Below are positions 16,623-23,335 of a DNA stretch of 64,000 bases, piece by piece. The translations under genes were made by a program, and so were the position numbers. The DNA comes from Halobaculum gomorrense (GTDB taxonomy: Archaea; Halobacteriota; Halobacteria; Halobacteriales; Haloferacaceae), in contig NZ_FQWV01000009.1 in NCBI RefSeq assembly GCF_900129775.1, positions 29,804-93,803 of the forward strand, read 5' to 3'. Within the stretch, counting starts at the first letter, position 1. Each line of letters begins with the position of its first letter. Below the pieces are notes generated by a model. It did no database searches and was not told the DNA's origin. It saw only the letters and a program-made list of their open reading frames with translations.

Positions 16623-18916
16623 CGGCCGTTCACCTCGCGCATCACGTGTCTGCTGGTCAACTCCGCGGACGCCTCGCTGTACCCCTGTTCGGTGGTCATG
16701 TGCTCGATGGTGCGCTCCTTCACGCGCGCGGTCTCCGTGTTCGCCGGCGGGTCGTCCCACTGCGACGGGTCCAGGTCCTCGTGAATGCGGCGGACGTCCT
16801 CCCACGAGTGGGCCTCCAGCACCGCGCGGATGACGGGGACCGTCGACAGGTCCACGTCGGCGACGCCGAAGTCGTCGTCGCGGTGCTCCCACGCGTAGCG
16901 GTTCAGCGCCGTTATCACGGTGTCCCTGCGGAACGTCTCGACCTCCCCGCCGGGCTCGTTGCCGTGGTAGTCGTCCTCGTCGAACCGGCCGAGGTGCTCG
17001 GTCTCGAACACCTTCATCAACAGCGGGTCCGGATCGACGGCGCCGCGGTCGGTCTCCACCTGCTCGTCGGCGTTCCACGCGAACACGTGCGCGACGTACT
17101 CCTCGACGGTCTCCTCGGCGACGCCCTTGTCCGCGAGCACCGCGTCGAGCACGTCCGCCTCCTGTAGCTCGAACACGTGGTCTTTCACCGTCGCCAGCCG
17201 GTTCTCGTACTCCGCGACCTCCGCGCGCGAGAACACCGGCGCCGCCGACAGCCCCTCGGCCATCGCGTGGAGCACGTCCTCGGGCGTGAGCACGTCCTCG
17301 ACCGGGAGGTCGGGGTGCGCGCGGTCGGTCTCGCCGTGGAGCAGGTCCGCGATCGTGTCGCGGGTGTACGTCACGGGGATCCCGTGGGCGCCGTCGTCGC
17401 CGTCGAAGTCAAACTCGTCTGCGGCGACGCGCTCTTCGCCGTCGCGGACCGCGCCGCGATCGAACAGCAGCGCCTTGTCGACCAGCCCGATCGAGGCGGG
17501 CAGGTCCTCGGCGTCGAGGCGCGTCACGACGGCGTACGTCGCCGCCGCCTCCAGCGCGTGCGGCGCCAGCTCCCGCGTCCGCACCCGTCCGTCGTCGTCG
17601 CGCAGTCGGATCGACAGCGGCGCGGCCATCCGCTCGCGCAGCCGCTCGTGTTCGGTCTCGGGGTCGGCCGCATCGACCGCGGCGGCCCAGACGCCCGTCT
17701 CGTCGGTGAGCTCGCGGTGGATCAGCTCCGTCTCCAGCGAGACGCTGGTGAGGTAGCGGAACTCGTGACGGTCGAGCCGGCGCTTGAGCGCCTTCAGCGG
17801 GTCGCGGTCGTTGCGGTCGGCGAACTGCTCCAGCTCGGCGTCCAGATCCGGGTTCGAGATGACGACCAGCTGCGTGTCCAGGTCCATCCCGATGCCCTTG
17901 TCGAGCTTCACGCGCTTCTCGTCGGGCACGTTCAGCAGCTTCCGCAGCAGGTCTGCGTGCTGGCTGGCGTCCTCGACGACAGTGAGCAGGCCGTTACCTT
18001 GCGAGAGCACGCCGTCGTAGCTGAAGGCGCGAGGATCCTTTCGACCGCGGGCGTCCAGCTCGCGGAGCATCCCCGGCATCCACGAGCCGACGAGCCGCTC
18101 CTTCGGCGAGCCGTCGTCCTCAGCGTGGAGGACGCCGATCCCCTTGCCCACATCGACGACGTAGTTCTTCACCCGCAGGTGCCGGCGGTCGGTCACCGCC
18201 GAGAACAGGTCGCGGCGGCCGGTCCGGCGGTAGCGCTCCTCCAGGATATCGAACGCCTCGCGGCTGAACGGGTCGAGATCCGACTCCGCCCGGATCGGGA
18301 TGTGGTCGTCGTGTTCCGCGTTTAGCGCGTCGACGAGGTCGGCGCGTACCTCCGGGGGGAACACCGACAGCGGGTTCGCTTGCACCGGCGACTCGTACCA
18401 GTCGTCGTCCGCGTCGTCGTCGGGGGCGTAGCTGAGGCTCCGCTCGTCGTCGCGGGCGGCGATGTTCCACTCGACGGTGTAGCGCCGTCCCGCCTCGGTC
18501 TTCGAGTACGCGCGCAGCCCGTTGATCAGACAGCGCTTCAGCTCCGATTTCCCGGTCGCGGTCGGCCCGTCGAACCAGTGGATCTTCTCTTCTTTCCCGC
18601 GCCCGGCCGCGACGGTGCGGAGGTCGTCGACGAAGGCGTTGAGCACGCCGGTGTTGCCGAGGACGGCGTGCTCGCCGTCGTTCGCTGGGTCGTCGAAAAA
18701 GCGGTAGCGCTGGCGCTCGACGCCCTCCTCGACGACGGTTCGGGTGCCCATCGATTCGATCGCCGACAGCACGTACCTGGCGGCGTGGCTGGCGACCGCC
18801 GGGCGCTCGAACGCCAAGTCAACGAACTCCGCGAGCGACCGCGGCGGCTCGTAGGCGCCCTCGAGCGCCTCGTCCGCGCGCGCAAGGTAGTCCGTTGAGT
18901 CGGTGGTGTCGGTCAT
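16613..18916 (-). CDS. PrkA-family serine protein kinase, second copy
   Basis: 767 residues from ATG 18916. The N-terminal AAA-type module has Walker A GPTATGKS (about 117-124), differing from the usual GPVGxGKS. A segment [23 protein letters not shown] matches the PrkA block near the AAA second region, and the C-terminal half is the PrkA-specific region. PrkA (YeaG) proteins are AAA-containing serine kinases, some reported to have protease activity. This copy is clearly diverged from the first copy, which starts upstream and ends 1 nt before it, so they are paralogues and not a recent duplication. A specialised or partner role in a hetero-oligomer is inferred. Confidence 0.88.
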   Translation of the reverse strand: MTDTTDSTDYLARADEALEGAYEPPRSLAEFVDLAFERPAVASHAARYVLSAIESMGTRTVVEEGVERQRYRFFDDPANDGEHAVLGNTGVLNAFVDDLRTVAAGRGKEEKIHWFDGPTATGKSELKRCLINGLRAYSKTEAGRRYTVEWNIAARDDERSLSYAPDDDADDDWYESPVQANPLSVFPPEVRADLVDALNAEHDDHIPIRAESDLDPFSREAFDILEERYRRTGRRDLFSAVTDRRHLRVKNYVVDVGKGIGVLHAEDDGSPKERLVGSWMPGMLRELDARGRKDPRAFSYDGVLSQGNGLLTVVEDASQHADLLRKLLNVPDEKRVKLDKGIGMDLDTQLVVISNPDLDAELEQFADRNDRDPLKALKRRLDRHEFRYLTSVSLETELIHRELTDETGVWAAAVDAADPETEHERLRERMAAPLSIRLRDDDGRVRTRELAPHALEAAATYAVVTRLDAEDLPASIGLVDKALLFDRGAVRDGEERVAADEFDFDGDDGAHGIPVTYTRDTIADLLHGETDRAHPDLPVEDVLTPEDVLHAMAEGLSAAPVFSRAEVAEYENRLATVKDHVFELQEADVLDAVLADKGVAEETVEEYVAHVFAWNADEQVETDRGAVDPDPLLMKVFETEHLGRFDEDDYHGNEPGGEVETFRRDTVITALNRYAWEHRDDDFGVADVDLSTVPVIRAVLEAHSWEDVRRIHEDLDPSQWDDPPANTETARVKERTIEHMTTEQGYSEASAELTSRHVMREVNGRWD

Positions 18917-18917
18917 C

Positions 18918-21032
18918 TCAGTCCTCAAGCTCGCTTTTGGCGACCTCCGCGCCGGCGAACTCCAGCACCTCACGGGCGCCCTCAGCGGAGTAGCCCTGCT
19001 CGGTCAGGGCGTCGACCCACGCGGCACGCTCGTCGTCGTCGAGCTCCCCGGCCGACACCAACGCGGAGAAGTTGATGTTGTGCTTCTTGTCTTCCCACAG
19101 CTTCCGCTCGAGGGCGCGGCGCAGGCGGTCGTTCTCCTGGGGGTCGAAGCTCGACCCCTCGCGGGCGCGGCGGCTGACCCAGTTGGCGACCTCCTGGCGG
19201 AAGTCGTCCTTGCGGTCGCCGGGCACCTCCAGCTTCTCCTCGACCGACCGGAGGAACGTCTCGTCGGGCTCCTGCTCGCGCCCGGTGAGGTCGTCCTCGA
19301 CGGTCGTGTCGTCGATGTACGCCATCACGTGGTCCATGTACTTCTCGCCCTGCCGCCGGATCTCGTCCACGTCGTACGCGAGCGCGTGGCGCACGTCCTC
19401 GATGGCGCGCTCTTTGTACTCCTCGCGGACGAGCTCAAGGTAGCGGTGGTAGGTGTCGAGCTTCTCCTCCGGGATCGACCCGTGGTTCTCCAGATTTCCC
19501 TCGAAGTGCTTGAACACCGCCAGCGGCGACAGGTAGCCGCGGCCGCGGTGCCGGGAGTCCATGATCGCCTCGGCGATCTCGTCGCCGATGAACCGGGCGG
19601 AGACGCCCTCCATCCCCTCGGCGATGTCGGCCGCACGGTCGCCGTTCTCCCTGAGCTTGCGCTCGTCGATCTCGTCGGTCTCGTCGATCTCGCCGTTGTA
19701 CGCCTTCGCCTTCTGGACGAGCGAGACGGACTCGTCGGTCGGCTCCTCGACGCGGGTGAGCACGCCGAACAGGCCGGCCATCTCCATGGCGTGGGGCTCG
19801 ATGTGGATGTCGGGCACGTCGGCGTTGCGCAGCATCTTCCGGTAGATCTCCGCCTCCTGCTCGTACTCGAGGACGTACGGGTAGTCGATCCGCTTGGTGC
19901 GGTCGTTGAACGCCTCCATCTTCTCGTCGCCCTTCTTGTCCCGGTACTCGGGCATGTTCGTCCGGCCGACGATCACCTGGTCGATGTCGATCCGCGGGTT
20001 GTTGCGCGGCTTGATCGTCTGCTCCTGGCTGGCGTGCAGGAAGTCGTAGAGGAACTCCCGCTGGAGCTTCAACAGCTCCTCGCCCGAGAAGATGCCGCGG
20101 TTGGCGTTGCAGAACGCGCCCGCGTAGTCGAACGCCCGCGGGTCGTTCTCCCCGTACACCGCGAGCTTCGAGTAGTTGACATCGCCGGTGAGCTCCGTCT
20201 CGTCCTGATTCTTCTTATCTTTCGGCTCGAACGTCTCGATGCAGCGTCGCTGGTTCTCGTCGGCGACGAGGCGGATCACCTCGACGTGGTTCTCCAACAC
20301 CGCCTGGAGGTCGTCCTCGTAGTGGGCGAGGAGTTCGTCCATGTAGAAGCCCGACGCCGGATCGAGGCTCTGCTCGTTGCGGATCGTGTACGGCGCGTCG
20401 AGCCGCTCGTTCAGGTCGGCGATCACCTCGTCGCGCTGTTCCTGCGGGAGCAAGACAATCGGGTCCTGGTTCATCGCCGACCGGACCGTGTCGTCGCCCG
20501 GGTCCTGGTCCTCGATGACCGAGCAGAGGTCGGTCCACCGGAAGGTGTACATCCGGCCTTCGTCGCTGCGGGTGTAGTCCTCGAAGTAGCGCCGGACGAG
20601 CCAGTCGAAGTGGCTCTTGCCGGAGCCGACGGGGCCGAGCAGGAGCTTGATGCGCTTTTCGGGACCCAGCCCGCGCGCGCCCGACTTCACCTTGTTGACG
20701 AACTCGTGGATGGACTCGTGGACCTCTCGGCCGTAGAAGGCGTTCTCGCCGTCGTGGAGTGGGTCTTCCGACGCGAGGAAGTACTCCACGACCCCGGCGT
20801 CCTCGTCGTAGCGCGTGCCGTAGTGGTCGAACATGTCGGCGACGCGCTGGTGGGCGTTGCGCGCGACGCGCGGGTCGGACACCAGTTCTTCGAGGTACCA
20901 CTCGAAAGACTTGGCTTCCCGGAGGTCAGCCGGGACGGACCGCTCGTACTCCCGGCTGAGCTCCGCGAGCGTGTGCGTCCTCGATGCCTCCCCCGGCGTG
21001 GGGCTGGTCGCGTTGTCGGTCTGATCACTCAT
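18918..21032 (-). CDS. prkA: PrkA-family serine protein kinase, first copy
   Basis: 704 residues from ATG 21032 (MSDQTDNATSPTPGEASRTH). Walker A is LLLGPVGSGKSHFDW (about 131-145). The block FDYAGAFCNANRGIFSGEELLKLQREF and VGRTNMPEYRDKK match canonical PrkA/YeaG sequences, and the C-terminal kinase-like region is complete. It is the first gene of the operon prkA1-prkA2-DUF444-spoVR. A longer frame opens at 21155, but its extra 41 residues lack haloarchaeal coding character, so 21032 is preferred. The 200-plus nt upstream hold TATA-like elements and a palindrome. Confidence 0.93.
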   Translation of the reverse strand: MSDQTDNATSPTPGEASRTHTLAELSREYERSVPADLREAKSFEWYLEELVSDPRVARNAHQRVADMFDHYGTRYDEDAGVVEYFLASEDPLHDGENAFYGREVHESIHEFVNKVKSGARGLGPEKRIKLLLGPVGSGKSHFDWLVRRYFEDYTRSDEGRMYTFRWTDLCSVIEDQDPGDDTVRSAMNQDPIVLLPQEQRDEVIADLNERLDAPYTIRNEQSLDPASGFYMDELLAHYEDDLQAVLENHVEVIRLVADENQRRCIETFEPKDKKNQDETELTGDVNYSKLAVYGENDPRAFDYAGAFCNANRGIFSGEELLKLQREFLYDFLHASQEQTIKPRNNPRIDIDQVIVGRTNMPEYRDKKGDEKMEAFNDRTKRIDYPYVLEYEQEAEIYRKMLRNADVPDIHIEPHAMEMAGLFGVLTRVEEPTDESVSLVQKAKAYNGEIDETDEIDERKLRENGDRAADIAEGMEGVSARFIGDEIAEAIMDSRHRGRGYLSPLAVFKHFEGNLENHGSIPEEKLDTYHRYLELVREEYKERAIEDVRHALAYDVDEIRRQGEKYMDHVMAYIDDTTVEDDLTGREQEPDETFLRSVEEKLEVPGDRKDDFRQEVANWVSRRAREGSSFDPQENDRLRRALERKLWEDKKHNINFSALVSAGELDDDERAAWVDALTEQGYSAEGAREVLEFAGAEVAKSELED

Positions 21033-21454
21033 GTGTGGGGCCACGTGTGCGGGGACGACCGCGAACGGTCCCGCTGTGCAGGCACCCGGCGTCGGTTCCG
21101 ACGCCCGCCCCATCGGAGCCGACTCAAGCGCCGCTGGACCGTCATGGCTACTCATACCACGCGACCGCGTGTGACCGGCGCTGCTCGTCTCCTACAGAAC
21201 TCGTCGTGAGGGCGGCCGGTGGGGGTCGTTGCCTCCGTCCCGTGGTGGACCGAGACTATATGTTGTGGTGGGTGTTAACACACATAAACCTGTCGGCAAA
21301 TGACACCGGTACCGTCACGCCCTCGATCGGTTCGGGATCGCGCCGAGACGCGGAATACCGTTTTCACAGCCACGAACGCGGCGGATCCCCCGCACGCGGC
21401 GACGGTCGGTGCGCCGAGCGTGGTGCCTAAGCCGTCCGGCCGACAAGGGCCGCT
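21033..21454. other. 422-bp intergenic region upstream of the prkA operon
   Basis: No convincing gene. The left part is ordinary GC-rich sequence. An AT-richer core at about 21250-21300 holds TATA-like elements readable in both directions (ACATATAG and GTTTATG on the minus strand, ACTATATG on the plus strand) and the palindrome GTGTTAACAC. This is the likely control region of the prkA operon, and possibly also of the divergent gene at 21455, whose nearer candidate element is GTTTTC near 21360. Confidence 0.5.
21272..21281. promoter_or_regulatory. 10-bp palindrome GTGTTAACAC in the prkA operon upstream region
   Basis: A perfect palindrome in the only AT-rich core of the intergenic region, next to TATA-like sequences for the minus-strand operon. 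It could be an operator for a dimeric regulator. Evidence is positional only. Confidence 0.4.
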
Positions 21455-21862
21455 ATGACCGACGAGTCCGCAGGCGAATTGCCCGAAGACACGCTCGGCG
21501 AGGGGTGGCGGCTGTGGACCGAAGAGCCGAACGGCCGGGCGATCGTCGTGTACCGACCGGACGTGTTCGACGCCGACCGGTTCCCCGCGCCGTGTCTCCC
21601 CACGGTGTACCTCACCGACGGCTCGCGCCGCGCGCGGCCGGGCGCCGGCCAGCGGCGGACCGACGAGTGGCACGTGACGCTGTTTCTCGAACCGGAGGTG
21701 GAGGGAGCGTCCGCGACGTTCGACGACCGCGCGGCCGCGCTCGACGGCGTCGTCGACGTGACCGAGCGGTTCGCCGGCGGCGAGATCGACTACCGCGGCG
21801 CCTATCAGGTACCGCGCGAGGCGTACCTCGACAAACTCGACGACCTGACCGGCAGAGAGTGA
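21455..21862 (+). CDS. conserved haloarchaeal protein of unknown function (135 aa)
   Basis: 135 residues from ATG 21455 (MTDESAGELPEDTLGEGW). The sequence has acidic haloarchaeal composition, central strands GRAIVVYRPDVF, PTVYLTDGS and EWHVTLFLEPEVEG, then a helix and a C-terminal YLDKLDDLTGRE. No catalytic motif or Cys cluster is seen. The mixed alpha/beta pattern suggests a small soluble domain. It resembles haloarchaea-restricted hypothetical proteins (possibly the DUF5820 group, not verified). It is divergent from the prkA operon and 118 bp before the UPF0179 gene. Confidence 0.75.
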   Translation: MTDESAGELPEDTLGEGWRLWTEEPNGRAIVVYRPDVFDADRFPAPCLPTVYLTDGSRRARPGAGQRRTDEWHVTLFLEPEVEGASATFDDRAAALDGVVDVTERFAGGEIDYRGAYQVPREAYLDKLDDLTGRE

Positions 21863-21979
21863 GGCGGCGGAGTCGCCCGCGGCGACGACCGCCGCGCAGG
21901 CGACCGCGACGGCCGCACCGCCGGCCGTGCGGATCGCGCCGGCGACGGCGTTATCATCGGCGCGTGGGAACCAACGGGC

Positions 21980-22435
21980 ATGTCCACCGTCACCCTCATC
22001 GGAACGCGCCTCGCGGAGGCAGGAACCGAGTTCGTCTATCAGGGCGAGGCCAGCGCCTGCGAGGGCTGCCCGTACCGCGCCCAGTGCCTCAACCTTGAGG
22101 AGGGGCGCCGCTACCGCGTCACCGACGTGCGCGACGGGACGCAGGCGCTCGACTGCGCTGTCCACGCCGACGAGAGCGTCCGCGCGGTCGAGGTGGAGCC
22201 GGCGGCTGTCACCGCGAACGTCGCCTCGCGGGGCGCGTACGCCGGATCGCGGGCGTCGCTGGAGGGACCGTGTCCGCACGTCGACTGCCCGAGCCACGAG
22301 CTGTGCGAGCCGCTGGGCGCTGAGTTCGACGAGGAGTACCGCATCGCCGAGGTCGACGGCGACCCGCCCCACGAAGTGTGTCACCTGGGCCGCGACCTGA
22401 CGACGGTGACGTTCGAGCCCGAGGACGGGGCGTAA
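21980..22435 (+). CDS. UPF0179 family protein
   Basis: 151 residues. The family signature is visible: VTLIGTRLAEAGTEFVYQG, then CEGCPYRAQCLNL, which is a Cys-rich cluster (C-x2-C-x5-C), then GRRYRVTDVR, and a second cluster CPHVDCPSHELCEPLG. UPF0179 is an archaeal family of unknown function. The two Cys clusters, plus a further Cys in VCHLG near the end, could bind Zn or an Fe-S cluster. Start at ATG 21980. It is convergent with the next gene, with only 29 bp between. Confidence 0.9.
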   Translation: MSTVTLIGTRLAEAGTEFVYQGEASACEGCPYRAQCLNLEEGRRYRVTDVRDGTQALDCAVHADESVRAVEVEPAAVTANVASRGAYAGSRASLEGPCPHVDCPSHELCEPLGAEFDEEYRIAEVDGDPPHEVCHLGRDLTTVTFEPEDGA

Positions 22436-22464
22436 GCGCCACGGGACAAGTCGCGCGCGCTGTG

Positions 22465-23160
22465 CTACTCCCCGCCCTCGGGGGTCCGGGTGCCGCTGGC
22501 GTTGACCGCGGCGAGCTCGGCGCTGTCGAGCTCCCGCATCGGGTCCGGCAGGTGCTCGGCGGCGCGGTCGAGGTCGGTCATCGCCTCGCGGACGGCGTCG
22601 GACTGCGGCCCGTCGCCGAGGTTGAGCTGTCGGAGGTAGCCCCGGGCAAGCGCGACGTAGACGCCCGCCTCCGCCAGGTACGAGCAGCCGAGCATGTTCG
22701 CCCACACGTGGCCGGGGCGGTTCACCGTCCGGTGGAAGGCGTACGATTCGCCGAGGCCCCCCTCGACGGCCGCGACCGCGAGCGTCGAGAGGCGGGACTT
22801 CGCCTCGACCCACAGGTCGAGGTGGTCGCCCCAGTAGCCGCGGAGGCGCTCGGCGTCGTACGCGAGGTCGACGTCGTAGTCGTCGTCTGTCAGTCCTCGT
22901 CGGTCGAGTGCGTCCGCGACGGCCGCGCCCGCCTCAGCGGGGTCACCGACCGCGCCGCAGACGACCCGGAGCGTCGGCACCTCATAGCGGCCGGCGGCGT
23001 CCCAGAAGGAGTGGAACCACAGCGACACCGCTCCCTCGGCGGTCGCCTCGCGCATCGCGGGCGCGACCGTCCTCGTGAGCACGCGGTGCTTGCCGGCGAG
23101 CGAGCCGTCGGAGTCGGCCGCGAGGTCGCGCCAGCGCACCGCGACGGCGAGATAGTCCAT
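22465..23160 (-). CDS. unknown protein resembling the SpaB_C / thiopeptide-dehydratase C-terminal domain
   Basis: 231 residues from ATG 23160. It is soluble and acidic. Two blocks recall the SpaB_C domain of lanthipeptide and thiopeptide dehydratases: an early WFHSFWDAAGRYEVPTLRVV segment (compare the RYxDPxxHLRLR-like block), and a late FHRTVNRPGHVWANMLG segment followed by a helix (compare the HMxxNRxxG block near the end of SpaB_C). This similarity is by eye and weak. No precursor peptide, cyclase or transporter of a peptide biosynthesis cluster is nearby, so a stand-alone role is likely. It is divergent from the Dna2-like gene. Confidence 0.55.
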   Translation of the reverse strand: MDYLAVAVRWRDLAADSDGSLAGKHRVLTRTVAPAMREATAEGAVSLWFHSFWDAAGRYEVPTLRVVCGAVGDPAEAGAAVADALDRRGLTDDDYDVDLAYDAERLRGYWGDHLDLWVEAKSRLSTLAVAAVEGGLGESYAFHRTVNRPGHVWANMLGCSYLAEAGVYVALARGYLRQLNLGDGPQSDAVREAMTDLDRAAEHLPDPMRELDSAELAAVNASGTRTPEGGE

Positions 23161-23335
23161 GCGCGGACGTGCGTGTCCGAGGCCGATAAACACCGATGGG
23201 TGCACCGGATCGTCGGGCATCGTGGGTCGTCGTCGGGACGGCGGTGCGAGTCGCGGCGACGACGGCCGGTGCGGCGACCCGGTCGTCCCGGATCGCACCG
23301 ACACCGTTTTTCCCGAGTACCCGCCCGTTTCGGTA

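Noticed and set aside
18903..21209. 768-codon plus-strand frame opposite prkA1
   Set aside because: Antisense shadow of a certain kinase gene.
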